The notes: generated by a model from the sequence alone, not told the origin. DNA of 64,000 nt from Pedobacter sp. SYSU D00535 (GCF_017355855.1 NZ_JAFEWD010000003.1:434001-498000), one strand, 5' to 3'. Shown: positions 33,301 through 41,513, counted from the stretch's first letter. Numbers and translations: made by a program.

Positions 33301-35916
33301 TTAAAAACAGGACTATATGCAGGCGCTACCTGGACGGCAAAAACCGTGAATAGCCGAAGCGCCTCTATGGTACAGATGAATTCTCTTTCCACTACCGGAG
33401 CGTATCAAATAGCAGAGCCCCTTATTGCAGCTGTAAGCATTACCGCTAACCTGAGTGGCGAGATTTGTTATGGAACAGACATTACCTTCACTGCAACTTC
33501 CGAAAACGGAGGACCGGCGCCCACCTACCAATGGAAAGTAGACGGCAATAATGTAGGGACTAATAGCACTACTTTTTCAAGCAATTCACTTGTCAGCTCC
33601 AATGTGGTTACCTGTACATTGACTTCGAGCTATCCTTTAATAAGCGGAACGGTCACTTCAAATACCATCGCCCCTACAATTAGTTCCGGGAAATGGCTGG
33701 GTACAGTGAGTAGCGATTGGAATAATGCCAACAACTGGTGCGGCGGAATTCCATCTTCCAATGTCGACGTCGTCATTAGTTCGGGCACACCATACATGCC
33801 GGCGATTGCTGCAAATGGCCAGTGTCGGAACCTTACGATTCAGGCTGGCGCCACCCTCACCTTAAATGAGGCGGGTATCTCCATTGCGGGAAATCTGGTA
33901 AATGATGGTGTTTTAAATACCGGCAACAATCTGGTCTCCTTTAATGGAAGCGGAGCACAGGAAATAGGCGGACAAAGTTCGAATAGCTTCAGTAAAATCG
34001 CTTTTGAAGGAGGAGGAACCAAGCTTTTAACTGCTGCGGTTAATGTTTCTGACTTAGTGACTGTAAAGGACGCTACCGTTTTAAACTCAAACGGAAACCT
34101 GACGCTACTTGCAACAGCAACTTCCAACGCAAATATCGGCGCCTTGCAAAACGGAGCTGCTGTCCAGGGTGATGTGAATGTGCAATCTTTCTTCACAGGG
34201 GGCGACCTTTCCTATCGGGGAACACGCATCGTTTCCAGTCCCATCAATGATGCTCAGAGCGGCGCTAATACTACGTTCAAGAATTTGCAGCAGTCGATAA
34301 TCATAACTGGGCCGGGTGGAGAAAACAATGGCTTTGATAAGGGAGGAACCGTTAATCCCAATGGCGCCTCGCTGCTCCGGTACGATGAGACAGTAGACCA
34401 ATCTAAAAGCCAGTATAAAAATGTGAGTCATATATCCGAAACGGTAGAACCCGGAGAAGGCTTTTACTTATTTTACCGTGGTAGCAGATCCAATTATGCC
34501 AATAAAGTAAATGCCCCTTATGCTAATCCTGAAAGTGTGACAGTCACCTACAAGGGTGCAGTTAATCAGGGTAACATCACCAGAAATCTTACCTACAACT
34601 ATTACCCGAACGAACCCTTCAATGGCTTCAACTTAGTCGGAAATCCTTATCCTGCCATCATCGACTGGGAAGCGGTGATTAGAACGAACACCAGCAACGA
34701 AATCAGGATTATTAAACCAACTGGCGGTTGCATTACCTATAGTGGCGGGTTCAGTTTAAATGCCGGCGACCAGAACTTTCGATACATCCAGCCGGGGCAG
34801 GGATTCTTTGTTAAAGCCACCGGACCAGGAGCGTCTATAACCTTTACAGAGAGTGCGAAAGATTTTTCTACTGCCCCGGGCCGCTTGCTTGCTTTACAAG
34901 AGGGCTCATCAGTAAAAACAGGTATATCAAGTGCTAAAACGGCTGCTTTGCCACCTGTTTCGGCTAAAGTATTACGATTCAATTTGCAGGACGCAAAAAA
35001 TACGGAGGAAGCCTTGATCGTATTTTCTTCAGGTAAGTCTGCGCAAGCCGATCTTGACGACGCTGTGTTTTTTACTGGAAGTACAGCCGCTGCCAGTACC
35101 TTATCAGACGATAGTGTACGACTGGCAATTAACTTTATGCCGGATATAGCTGAGGTGGAAAAAGTGCGCTTGCATGTGGACGGCGGTTCGGGCAGCGTCA
35201 GATTAAACTTCACTGATATTGCTAGCCTTAGTGACAATGAGATCTTTTTAAAGGATAACTTCCTCAATAAGATAATCGACATAAAAGAGAATCGTTCTTA
35301 CGAGTTTTCCATCGATAGAAAAAACACTAAAACTTTTGGTGCAAGCAGGTTTAACTTGTTATTTACCCCACGATCTGTACTGCCGGGAGAAGTCTTGAAG
35401 CTGCAGGCGCGAAAAGCGTATACTGCCGTGGTGCTCGATTGGGAGCTAAAGCACACCGGTCGAGCCTTCAAATACGTCGTAGAGCGATCCTCAGATAAAA
35501 GTGAGTTTGAGCCGGCAGGAGAGGTGAAGGCAAATGCAGAATCACTTAACTATTTTTTCACTGACGTGGAGCCTTTACAGGGATTAAACTACTACCGTAT
35601 TAAACAGGTTAATGTAGACGGAAAGTCGTACTATTCTACCGTTAAAGAAGTGAACTACACTGATGCTATTCCTGAAATTCAAGCTTACCCCAATCCTGCG
35701 TCCGAAATCCTAAATATCAAATTTGTTGATCGGGCGAAACCGGTCACCGTGAGAGTGTATAACCTTTTCGGATCGCTTGTGAAAGAACAGTCATTTCAGC
35801 CGGATGAGCAAATACAAGTGGATGTTAAGAGCCTAAACCCGAATGTGTATGTGCTTCAGTTGAACGACACCATGAGCGGGAAAACAGTGAGTAAATTAAA
35901 ATTCGTTAAAGATTAA
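30352..35916 (+). CDS. Giant secreted repeat protein with T9SS type A sorting domain
   Basis: 1854 residues. Signal peptide about 1-40 (hydrophobic LLLICLLVSFSGLTAA). The N-terminal region opens with RHWVGTASDSNWDNTNNWS, and a similar block (WLGTVSSDWNNANNW) recurs near residue 1116. Between them are at least four repeats of 138-142 residues, each with an NQTI..GN opening and a KPSGxLxL core, probably beta-helix or beta-sandwich. An Ig-like domain lies near 1030-1110 (ITFTATSENG, YQWKVDGN). The last 80 residues are a Por-secretion type A C-terminal domain (AYPNPASEILNI, then VRVYNLFGSLV, ending SKLKFVKD), which directs export by the T9SS and surface attachment. No catalytic motif is visible; adhesion or surface-layer function is likely (inference). 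A PID-CTERM-like mini-gene follows after 10 nt. Confidence 0.88.
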   Translation: MHCNVIDIKKNSSFFRNTFFPPFLLLICLLVSFSGLTAAERHWVGTASDSNWDNTNNWSTTAGGPGGASLPGAADDVYFNPQNSYNCWIGSAINVASINIRAGYTAVVSISANIEVAGTFKMESGVFIGSDNSITIKGDFLLSGGAFNSTSGTLDLSGNATFNSDFVANSGTVRFNLKNHSTIQGTGGTISFYNVIFNNTGGSWINTDLSSATPFVVNGNLEFAGTYRVWLRSGIIQVKKDILLQNTGNGGGGSTTIELTGNSNQTIYGNVLEGRSGLPSLKINKPSGTLFLIGTVTLGGDFRHLSGNVDPGTSQVSSVPEGDITFEGSFSFYNFAYKPVWNGNFSMSSSTNITILNDLVIGGQYNATFHTGTLTAKGNIYINNNGDNDWGSATFVLAGTGNQTIVANSPLNKGKLPGVTINKPSGILTLPGLLNVTGNWTHMQGQLDVSSNNSTVAFCGNNTITGTHTLNHVIFSGRYSSNYSYSLSSGTVLSLAGSLSLEGVGNLGINGGEIRIGGNLNVNNTALSGGGTTLLTFVGSGDQYITGNVSSKQSRLPSVKIEKPSGKLVFPSLMTVYGNWDYQSGLLDVTTNSSTVIFNGRQSFLGKYHELNNVTFLSETNEEVNFGTSQVGVNGHLKFEGTTGLNLYSGSSTASIFAKGDITVSNTSFDGSGTAIIEISGSGNQNFTGNAVAATGNLSSIVINKASGTLTLSNTISVRHNWKHVAGLVDPSNSTVVFANSANSKELSTAGMNFNNLVCYAGPVYLKTNISLMGNLSFSNGTLYSDGKNISLKGNWQSSSKDRFVESTGIVTLNGAGAQVISCSGGETFTNLSLSGSNYKTFADNVTVTNKLTFNGGIIQTGSNKLSISSGATVEKLAANSFVYGNLEKYIAAGTNITQTFEVGNLSEYTPAVLTFPTVSSPGTIIVSAIDGDHPQLSSSGLDISKSVNSYWALSNWGVSPLLYNLTLHFNSASADPGVDYTKLKTGLYAGATWTAKTVNSRSASMVQMNSLSTTGAYQIAEPLIAAVSITANLSGEICYGTDITFTATSENGGPAPTYQWKVDGNNVGTNSTTFSSNSLVSSNVVTCTLTSSYPLISGTVTSNTIAPTISSGKWLGTVSSDWNNANNWCGGIPSSNVDVVISSGTPYMPAIAANGQCRNLTIQAGATLTLNEAGISIAGNLVNDGVLNTGNNLVSFNGSGAQEIGGQSSNSFSKIAFEGGGTKLLTAAVNVSDLVTVKDATVLNSNGNLTLLATATSNANIGALQNGAAVQGDVNVQSFFTGGDLSYRGTRIVSSPINDAQSGANTTFKNLQQSIIITGPGGENNGFDKGGTVNPNGASLLRYDETVDQSKSQYKNVSHISETVEPGEGFYLFYRGSRSNYANKVNAPYANPESVTVTYKGAVNQGNITRNLTYNYYPNEPFNGFNLVGNPYPAIIDWEAVIRTNTSNEIRIIKPTGGCITYSGGFSLNAGDQNFRYIQPGQGFFVKATGPGASITFTESAKDFSTAPGRLLALQEGSSVKTGISSAKTAALPPVSAKVLRFNLQDAKNTEEALIVFSSGKSAQADLDDAVFFTGSTAAASTLSDDSVRLAINFMPDIAEVEKVRLHVDGGSGSVRLNFTDIASLSDNEIFLKDNFLNKIIDIKENRSYEFSIDRKNTKTFGASRFNLLFTPRSVLPGEVLKLQARKAYTAVVLDWELKHTGRAFKYVVERSSDKSEFEPAGEVKANAESLNYFFTDVEPLQGLNYYRIKQVNVDGKSYYSTVKEVNYTDAIPEIQAYPNPASEILNIKFVDRAKPVTVRVYNLFGSLVKEQSFQPDEQIQVDVKSLNPNVYVLQLNDTMSGKTVSKLKFVKD
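31141..32640 (+). repeat. Tandem repeats of about 140 codons within the giant protein gene
   Basis: Equivalent NQ/DQ-TI codons fall at 31141, 31555, 31975 and 32401, giving periods of 414, 420 and 426 nt. Each repeat carries a KPSG or KASG motif about 24 codons later and an NW(T/D/K)H-like element about 43 codons later. DNA divergence is high, so the copies are old. Confidence 0.75.
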
Positions 35917-35926
35917 TGCTTGTATT

Positions 35927-36175
35927 TTGAAAAAGGGGAAATTCTTAATTTTTAATCTACTGTTGGCCTGCTTCCTGAACTATACTGCGACGGGACAGAC
36001 CTGCGACAGCTATGAACAGATGGTGAATCAGGACGCTCCGAACCCTTGGGAATGTGATGATTTGGACAACGCTCCGCTGGATGATGGTGCAAGCCTGCTG
36101 GTACTGGCAAGTGCCGCCTTCGTCCTGTTCTCTAAAAAGATCAAAGCGACCAGGGCGGCTTCCCAGCTGGATTAG
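35927..36175 (+). CDS. PID-CTERM-like small sorted membrane protein
   Basis: 82 residues with a TTG start, 10 nt after the stop of the giant protein gene. It has an N-terminal signal peptide (hydrophobic FLIFNLLLACFLNY, cleavage near TATGQ), a short acidic middle with two cysteines (TCDSYEQ and WECDDLDN), then APLDDGASLLVLASAAFVLFSKKIK. The P-(L/I)-D-(D/G)-G motif, one membrane helix and a Lys cluster match the PID-CTERM sorting signal described in Bacteroidota. Its processing enzyme is not visible in the window. Position indicates co-expression with the T9SS protein. The start is uncertain because an upstream ATG at 35916 is out of frame. Confidence 0.65.
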   Translation: MKKGKFLIFNLLLACFLNYTATGQTCDSYEQMVNQDAPNPWECDDLDNAPLDDGASLLVLASAAFVLFSKKIKATRAASQLD

Positions 36176-36177
36176 GG

Positions 36178-36582
36178 TTACCTGATTTTTCTATCTATCG
36201 AATAATTTCCCGGACCAGTAAAAAAGATGGTTAGGAAGATGGACAGATAAATTAATGCCAGTTCTTTAACAGTTAAGGGGTCGCTCGCATGAACAACAAA
36301 AAAAGCGACGAACATAGTGATGATTAAGGGAATGGTAGCTATCCTGGTGAATAAGCCAAGGATGACTAAGAGTGCACAAAGCACCTCTGCCAGAATGGCG
36401 AGATAGAGCGATAGTTCGGTTCCCAGTCCTAGCGGATCTCCAAATTGCGTGTTACCTTCCATCACCTTCATCAGTTTGGGCAGTCCATGAGTCAGCATTA
36501 ATCCTCCTGCAAATACCCGTAAAATTAAAAGTCCGGCATCTAGTGAGAGTGGTGCATGTCTAAACGTACTTTTCATTAGCAT
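36178..36582 (-). CDS. DoxX-family membrane protein
   Basis: 134 residues with four predicted membrane helices: LLILRVFAGGLMLTHGLPKLM (about 18-38), LYLAILAEVLCALLVILGLFTR (about 59-80), IATIPLIITMFVAFFVVHA and LALIYLSIFLTIFF. The HGLPKLM and LGLFTR elements are typical of DoxX proteins. DoxX-like proteins are linked to redox or stress functions (some associate with superoxide dismutase or oxidase subunits), but the reaction is not settled. Convergent with the PID-CTERM-like gene with a 2-nt gap. No operon partner. Confidence 0.85.
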   Translation of the reverse strand: MLMKSTFRHAPLSLDAGLLILRVFAGGLMLTHGLPKLMKVMEGNTQFGDPLGLGTELSLYLAILAEVLCALLVILGLFTRIATIPLIITMFVAFFVVHASDPLTVKELALIYLSIFLTIFFTGPGNYSIDRKIR

Positions 36583-37119
36583 ATTTTTATTAGACCTATT
36601 TAACCTTCTCCTATAAGCTTGTGTTTGATGTGCTGAAAAATTGACTGCTGCGTTACGATTTTGATAAAAAGAACGAAAGTCGTAGCACCTTGCTATACAT
36701 CTCGTATTTTTACAAGTCTAAATTGGTTCTCAATAGCTAATGCATAGGACCGAAATAGAATATTTACACGACTATTAATAATTGGTTAGATTAATTGAGT
36801 GTGAAACGGAAGTGTCATCTTCGGTGGCACTTCTTATTTTTCGCAGCCCTTCTTTACTGAAACGTGTTTCCTAAAAGTTTAAATATTTTCTAAGTCAGTT
36901 CTAAAGGAAGTTTTTTCAAAAAAAAAATCATCGAGTAAAACCGCCTTTTTAGTGTCATATTGACGGTTATCAAGCTAGCGCTATATCCTAAAATCTTTAA
37001 AATCAGGATGGAACAGGTTGCTGCCGTTTTCATTCACCCTTAGTTTTGGGATAACCAATTATTAATAGACGAAGCCGAAAATCTCAAGAGTAGGCACTAA
37101 CCAAATTATTCTATGCTCA
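36583..37119. other. 537-nt intergenic region
   Basis: A/T-rich, no supportable ORF. It contains an isolated terminator-like hairpin at 36809-36833 and an A-run near 36920. The right part would be the leader of the beta-helix lipoprotein gene and the left part the promoter of the DoxX gene; I found no exact consensus promoter for either. Confidence 0.5.
36809..36840 (+). terminator. Orphan plus-strand terminator-like hairpin
   Basis: GAAGTGTCA (36809-36817) pairs with TGGCACTTC (36825-36833, one G-U pair) around loop TCTTCGG, followed by TTATTTTT. No plus-strand gene ends near it: the previous plus-strand stop is more than 600 nt away. It could close a small RNA transcribed from 36.6-36.8 kb. 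Confidence 0.5.
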
Positions 37120-38217
37120 ATGAAAAAAAATTTTTTTTCTAGGAATTTCCTATGCAAAAGCTTGGCGTTGCTTGCAATTACAGCCACATTAAGCTGTCAA
37201 AAAGGAGAAAGCGAAAGTACTCCTTCAGAAGACGTAACCTCAGCCGGAAAGAGTAGCGCTAAGGCCCTTGCCAGTGGTGAGGTTGTCAATGTAAACGGTC
37301 AGTGGCGCGCTACTGTAAATGGAGTGCAGCGCTACCTCGGATCTGATTACATTGCCGCCATTAATGCCGCTATCGGAGGCTTAACTGCCGGACGCACGAC
37401 AAAAGAGTGGGTAACCATTAAAAACTCTGGGAGCTCGGGAAATTCTGGCGGATCTGTTAAAGCAGTTAATATGCAGAGTTACACCGGTCTTGACTTTTCC
37501 AACACCACTTTCACCTGCAACAGTAACGACTTGTTGATTGTCCCTGTCCAGGCCGACAGAAAGACACAGATCGAGGTTAAAAACCTAAGAGTTTCAGGGA
37601 ATCCGCGGTACGGAATCTGGTTTAAAGGGTGTACGAACATGATCATCAGCAATATCACCATGAACCTTACCAACGGATCCGGTCAATATGGTTTGGGTAT
37701 CCGGGTGGATAACAGCACCGCTGCGACAAGTAACCTGACAATCAACGGTACTCAGTCTTTTACTGGTGGTGATATGCACATAGAAACCTATGGTGTTTCT
37801 GGATTCAACATCGGTAATGTTACCACAAGCAACAACTATGGTTGCGGTGTACTTCTGAACCAGTCAAGGAATGGTAGCGTGGGCACTGTAACCGGCAACC
37901 GGAATTGTAATGGAGGCGGTTATGCAACCTTTAGGGTGGCTAATAACAATGGACCCAGCGTAACTTGCGCGAAGGTTTATTCCCGCAGCAGCGGCCGTGG
38001 TTTCTTCAGCGTGTCCGGAAGTAATGGTACTACTGTAACTACCGTAGACATCGCTAACAATACCAGCCACGGGATCTTCCTTGAAGATGCTTCTAACACG
38101 CGTGTTAATGGCGGAACGGTTTCAGGCTGCCGACCAAATGTGCAACACGTTAGAACAACATCCTGTGTGACTAACGTGAATGGCCAGAGTTATACAGCCG
38201 CTAACGGAACCTGGTAA
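37120..38217 (+). CDS. Secreted right-handed beta-helix lipoprotein
   Basis: 365 residues. Signal peptide and lipobox (TATLSC, lipidated Cys about 27) precede a Ser/Ala-rich spacer. From about 55 the protein is Gly/Asn/Thr/Val-rich with periodic strand-turn patterns (LRVSGNPRYGIWFKGCTNMIISNITM, then NIGNVTTSNNYGCGVLL, then VDIANNTSHGIFLEDASNTRVNGG), the look of a parallel beta-helix (PbH1-type) fold seen in pectate lyases and other polysaccharide-active enzymes. No specific lyase motif stands out, so enzymatic activity is only possible, not shown. Because it is a lipoprotein it should sit on the outer membrane, perhaps facing outward. Long A/T-rich leader upstream; strong terminator downstream. 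Confidence 0.78.
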   Translation: MKKNFFSRNFLCKSLALLAITATLSCQKGESESTPSEDVTSAGKSSAKALASGEVVNVNGQWRATVNGVQRYLGSDYIAAINAAIGGLTAGRTTKEWVTIKNSGSSGNSGGSVKAVNMQSYTGLDFSNTTFTCNSNDLLIVPVQADRKTQIEVKNLRVSGNPRYGIWFKGCTNMIISNITMNLTNGSGQYGLGIRVDNSTAATSNLTINGTQSFTGGDMHIETYGVSGFNIGNVTTSNNYGCGVLLNQSRNGSVGTVTGNRNCNGGGYATFRVANNNGPSVTCAKVYSRSSGRGFFSVSGSNGTTVTTVDIANNTSHGIFLEDASNTRVNGGTVSGCRPNVQHVRTTSCVTNVNGQSYTAANGTW

Positions 38218-38267
38218 TCAACAAAAATTCAGAAAAATAATTGGTTCGATATTGCTAAAAATTAGTG

Positions 38268-38302
38268 ACGTACTGCCCTAAAGACGGGCGGTACGTTTTT
38301 TA
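38268..38302 (+). terminator. Terminator after the beta-helix lipoprotein
   Basis: ACGTACTGCCC (38268-38278) pairs perfectly with GGGCGGTACGT allowing one G-U-type position (38286-38296), 7-nt loop, T-run after. Strong. Confidence 0.85.
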
Positions 38303-38320
38303 GTTCGTTGTCTCCAAATT

Positions 38321-38890
38321 ATGAAGTCGACTTGTTTATTATTTATTTCCTTGCTTTCTGGGATTGCAGCTTGTCAGAGTAATGCTAGCTCAGGATTGAC
38401 GGTGCAAACCGGAGTAACAGAAGAACCAGCCAATAAGCGACAGGTCATCCTTCCTGAAGCCGCTAATTCATATGTTCAAAAACATGTTACAGGTTGGGAG
38501 ATAGCTACTGATGCCGACTATGCTCATCTTTGGTGGTCTTTCTACGATAGAGATGAAATTCCTTTTGCCGTTTCTGCAGATTTCAATGACGACAAGCTAG
38601 CAGACTACGCTTATGTTATAAAAAAAGCAGATTCTGTGGGCTTGGTAATTTTAACCGGCACCGGAAATACCTTTCGTCACTGGCTAGCTCCTGATTTTAA
38701 AATCGATCTGAAAAAAAGCGGAATCGAACACGGTATCAGTGTCGTCCCTCCCGGCCAAGTGGATGTGCTGCGGCCGGAGATGAAGTCGGTGGTTTTGAAA
38801 TCAAATGGAATTGCCTTAAAAGAATTTGAAATGCGAACTAAGCTTTATTACTGGGAAGATGGACGGTTTAAAGTGCTTTTGGGTCAATGA
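38321..38890 (+). CDS. Lipoprotein of unknown function
   Basis: 189 residues. Signal peptide and lipobox (LSGIAACQS, lipidated Cys18). The mature part has TGWEIATDADYAHLWWSFYDRDEIP and AVSADFNDDKLADYAYVIKKADSVGLV; the latter looks like a single FG-GAP/VCBS-type calcium-loop element (DFNDDKLADYA), typical of beta-propeller fragments in Bacteroidota lipoproteins. I do not recognise a named family. Its stop overlaps the start of the FISUMP lipoprotein gene by 4 nt (ATGA), so the two are coupled. Confidence 0.7.
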   Translation: MKSTCLLFISLLSGIAACQSNASSGLTVQTGVTEEPANKRQVILPEAANSYVQKHVTGWEIATDADYAHLWWSFYDRDEIPFAVSADFNDDKLADYAYVIKKADSVGLVILTGTGNTFRHWLAPDFKIDLKKSGIEHGISVVPPGQVDVLRPEMKSVVLKSNGIALKEFEMRTKLYYWEDGRFKVLLGQ

Positions 38891-39597
38891 ATAAGTTCAT
38901 AGAGTGCTTAGATATGAGATTACAATCCGAAAAGGTGAGAAGGAAATTTGTACTGCTTTCGATAGCAGTCTTATTCGTTGTAGCTTGTAAGCATGACGAC
39001 AACAGTGTCACAGACGTCGATGGGAATAGGTATAAGACGGTCGTAATTGGCGATCAGATTTGGATGGCAGAGAACCTTAGGGTAACAAGATATCGAAACG
39101 GAGATCCCATCTTAAATATCATGTCGAACAACGAGTGGAGTACTACCACTACCGGCGCATTTTGTTACTATGGAAATGATAGTATAAACGCGAGGCCATA
39201 CGGCCTGCTATACAATTGGTATGCAATTAACGATAGCAGAAATATCGCTCCTGAGGGATGGCATGTACCAACGCCGGAAGAGCTAAATACGCTAATCAAC
39301 TACTTAAAGGGAGATACGGTTGCAGCAGGGAAGTTGAAAGAGACGGGTCAAAAGCATTGGATATCAAATATCGGAGCCAGTAACGAGATCGGCTTCAGTG
39401 CTCGTCCTGGCGGGTACCGTTTCAAGACTGGTAGTTTTCACACCCTGGGTAGCAATGGCTACTGGTGGACAAATATACTTAGCTTTGAGATGTTTTCCTG
39501 GAGCAAACGGATATTTCAGGGCTTTGCAGATGTAGATAGGATTGAAGCTTTCATGAACTACGGTTTTTCTTTGAGATGTATTAAAGATAAAGAGTAG
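38887..39597 (+). CDS. FISUMP-domain lipoprotein
   Basis: 236 residues. N-terminal hydrophobic segment ending in a lipobox (LFVVACKH, Cys about 33). The remainder is the FISUMP (Fibrobacter succinogenes major paralogous) domain, related to C-type-lectin-like folds: DVDGNRYKTVVIGDQIWMAENL, YGLLYNWYAIND, GWHVPTPEE, then NEIGFSARPGG, WWTN and SLRCI at the end. Such domains are surface-exposed in Bacteroidota; ligand unknown. The start at 38887 overlaps the upstream stop (ATGA); an in-frame ATG at 38914 would give a shorter signal peptide and is also possible. Confidence 0.85.
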   Translation: MNKFIECLDMRLQSEKVRRKFVLLSIAVLFVVACKHDDNSVTDVDGNRYKTVVIGDQIWMAENLRVTRYRNGDPILNIMSNNEWSTTTTGAFCYYGNDSINARPYGLLYNWYAINDSRNIAPEGWHVPTPEELNTLINYLKGDTVAAGKLKETGQKHWISNIGASNEIGFSARPGGYRFKTGSFHTLGSNGYWWTNILSFEMFSWSKRIFQGFADVDRIEAFMNYGFSLRCIKDKE

Positions 39598-39626
39598 GAC
39601 GCGCTCCCAAGGAGAAATGTTAAATA

Positions 39627-39644
39627 CTGTTAATCATTTAACAG
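39627..39644 (+). promoter_or_regulatory. Inverted repeat CTGTTAA-N4-TTAACAG
   Basis: Perfect 7-nt arms, 28 nt before the next start codon. It overlaps the position of a weak -33 box (TTTA, 39637-39640) that stands 21 nt from TACTTTTA (39662-39669). Candidate operator over a promoter; could instead be a weak terminator of the FISUMP gene (no T-run follows). Confidence 0.35.
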
Positions 39645-39672
39645 CTTTAGGAGCATTCTTCTACTTTTATTT

Positions 39673-40386
39673 ATGCGTTTCGCGGGCAGCCTGATCTTAC
39701 TCCTCATCCTTGTGGCTAATTCTGCACAATCTCAAAACCTGTTCTACGGACAGGTTTTCGAATCTAATACCAGGTTGGCCGTTAGTGGCGCACGCATCGA
39801 AAATATTCGTACAAAAATTAAAGTAGTAACAGATTCTGCCGGCAGGTTTCAAATTGCCTCCCGAATTGGAGATTTACTTGCCGTGCAAAGCCTGGGCTAT
39901 ATCGCTGATACCTTATATGTTCACGACCTTAATTTCAGGGAAGTCTTTTTAAAACCAGCCTCAAGACAGCTAAACGAAGTAGTGGTCATTCAGGCGAGAA
40001 TAGATACCAGCATTAACTGGCATCATCCGGATTTTCGTGGACAACGCGTAAAGTATCAGCGAGACGAAAATGGATTTTACAAAGGCGGCATTGCTATAAG
40101 CGTTTACCATAATAAGGACAGTAAGAGAGAGCGTAAGAATAACAGGAAGCTGACTGAAGCAAAGATAGAGGCGGAAATAGACCGGGTTTTTAATATGGCA
40201 GAGGTAGGCAAATATGTGCCTTTAAGGGATGAAGCACTTCGTAACTTCGTTGCGCTCTACCGACCCTCCAGACAAGTGTTCAAAACGCCTGGGTTCAGCT
40301 TAGTCTTGTATCTCAACGACGCGTATCGCAAATTCACCCAGCTTCCCCCGGAAAAGCAGAAGCTTCCCCCTTTGATATTTAAATAG
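39673..40386 (+). CDS. Secreted carboxypeptidase-regulatory-like domain protein
   Basis: 237 residues. Signal peptide (LILLLILVANSAQSQ). Residues about 22-105 form a CarboxypepD_reg-like beta-sandwich: GQVFESNTRLAVSGARIENIRT, DSAGRFQIASRIGDLLAVQSLGY, LNEVVV. This domain usually starts TonB-dependent outer-membrane receptors of the SusC type, but here no barrel follows; the remaining 130 residues are charged and helical (KDSKRERKNNRKLTEAKIEAEIDRVFN). Such short stand-alone versions are common in Sphingobacteria and of unknown role. Its predicted -7 element is directly before the ATG, so the mRNA may be nearly leaderless. It converges on the lipase-like gene. Confidence 0.8.
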   Translation: MRFAGSLILLLILVANSAQSQNLFYGQVFESNTRLAVSGARIENIRTKIKVVTDSAGRFQIASRIGDLLAVQSLGYIADTLYVHDLNFREVFLKPASRQLNEVVVIQARIDTSINWHHPDFRGQRVKYQRDENGFYKGGIAISVYHNKDSKRERKNNRKLTEAKIEAEIDRVFNMAEVGKYVPLRDEALRNFVALYRPSRQVFKTPGFSLVLYLNDAYRKFTQLPPEKQKLPPLIFK

Positions 40387-40391
40387 CAATT

Positions 40392-41513
40392 CTAGGGGGT
40401 GTAGGATTGAGATAAAATATAGTAGCGATCCTGCATGTGGTGCTGAAATACATTGTTTGTCGTGTCGGGGAACTGTTTCCTGTATTTCTCGTCCGGCATT
40501 AGGATAATCGGAAGACCAGCACGTTGGTAATTGTTAGTGGGGGCGTACGCTGGCTCCTTCAATTGCGGCAGATATTTACGCACTTGTTTATACATCAGTT
40601 CGCCCAGGTTTTTTTCGAAAACCTCCTGTGCATTTTCTGTACGCTTCCTCATCTTTCTGAACTTTCCCTGTACAAACCATCGCACGTAAAAGGGCTGGTC
40701 CTTCAAGGTAGAGCTTACATCCTGAAAAGGGTTCACCCCGACGAAATCGCTGAGGCGCTGTACTGAAAAGGGAGTTTCCGGAACCCAATCCAGAGGATTA
40801 ATGACAGTGATCCCCCAGCCATTTCGGGTAACGTAGTCAAAATCATAAACGAAGTAGGTGTTCCCGGGTTTCGGTGCCGCGCTGCATACGGTCTTGAAAG
40901 TAATATCGGCTGGTATCGTTCCCCGCTGTGACTCGTAGTGCAGGTAGTTCCTTAGCAGGTAGGTTATTGCGGCTCCCTGACTATGACCGAAAATGATGAA
41001 GTGTTTTATTCCATTTGCATGGCTTGCTTTTATTTGCTGCATGATGGAAGGAGCAAGATGTCCCAGGCCAAGCAACCATCCCACGTGAATGGTAGCCTTT
41101 TTATCCGCGGCAAGCGTGTAACTGAAAGTGGTCGAATCGTTTAGTTGTAGTTTCCCCTGTGCCGGTACCATTGCGGAATAAAAGTTTTCCAGCCAGCTTT
41201 CCGTTACCCGGATGGTGCCGTGGATGCTTATTACCGCAACTTTGGCGTCCTGACGTCGCCACAAGTCCCATCGGTTTCTTAGGCCTACCTCCGGCGATCT
41301 GTAGACAAGGGAGTAGCGTTGTGGTTTCGGAACAATGCCCGATCGCCGCGGATTTGCCTTGTTCTTAGCAGGAGTATCAGGGTAATTATACTGCTGAGAA
41401 AAGATCTGTAGTAACTCCTGGTACTCCCCTTTGTTGAAGCCCGGTTGAAGTAGCGATTGCGCTGGAGAACTCTGCACACAGAACAGGAAGAAAGCAAGCA
41501 GCATTTTTTTCAT
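40392..41513 (-). CDS. Secreted lipase-like alpha/beta hydrolase (class 3 type)
   Basis: 373 residues from the ATG at 41513, chosen because it gives a clean signal peptide (MKKMLLAFFLFCVQSSPAQ); the longer frame to 41684 runs into the divergent gene. Core motifs: VAVISIHGT (about 93-100) as the oxyanion-loop strand, and the nucleophile elbow GHSQG with Ser178 in IIFGHSQGAAITYLL. A downstream PKPGNTYFVYDFDYVTRNG segment and a VINPLDWVPETP segment resemble the acid-residue loop of class 3 lipases. It should hydrolyse ester bonds in the periplasm or outside. Substrate unknown. Divergent from a lipoprotein gene with about 90 nt between. Confidence 0.8.
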   Translation of the reverse strand: MKKMLLAFFLFCVQSSPAQSLLQPGFNKGEYQELLQIFSQQYNYPDTPAKNKANPRRSGIVPKPQRYSLVYRSPEVGLRNRWDLWRRQDAKVAVISIHGTIRVTESWLENFYSAMVPAQGKLQLNDSTTFSYTLAADKKATIHVGWLLGLGHLAPSIMQQIKASHANGIKHFIIFGHSQGAAITYLLRNYLHYESQRGTIPADITFKTVCSAAPKPGNTYFVYDFDYVTRNGWGITVINPLDWVPETPFSVQRLSDFVGVNPFQDVSSTLKDQPFYVRWFVQGKFRKMRKRTENAQEVFEKNLGELMYKQVRKYLPQLKEPAYAPTNNYQRAGLPIILMPDEKYRKQFPDTTNNVFQHHMQDRYYILSQSYTP

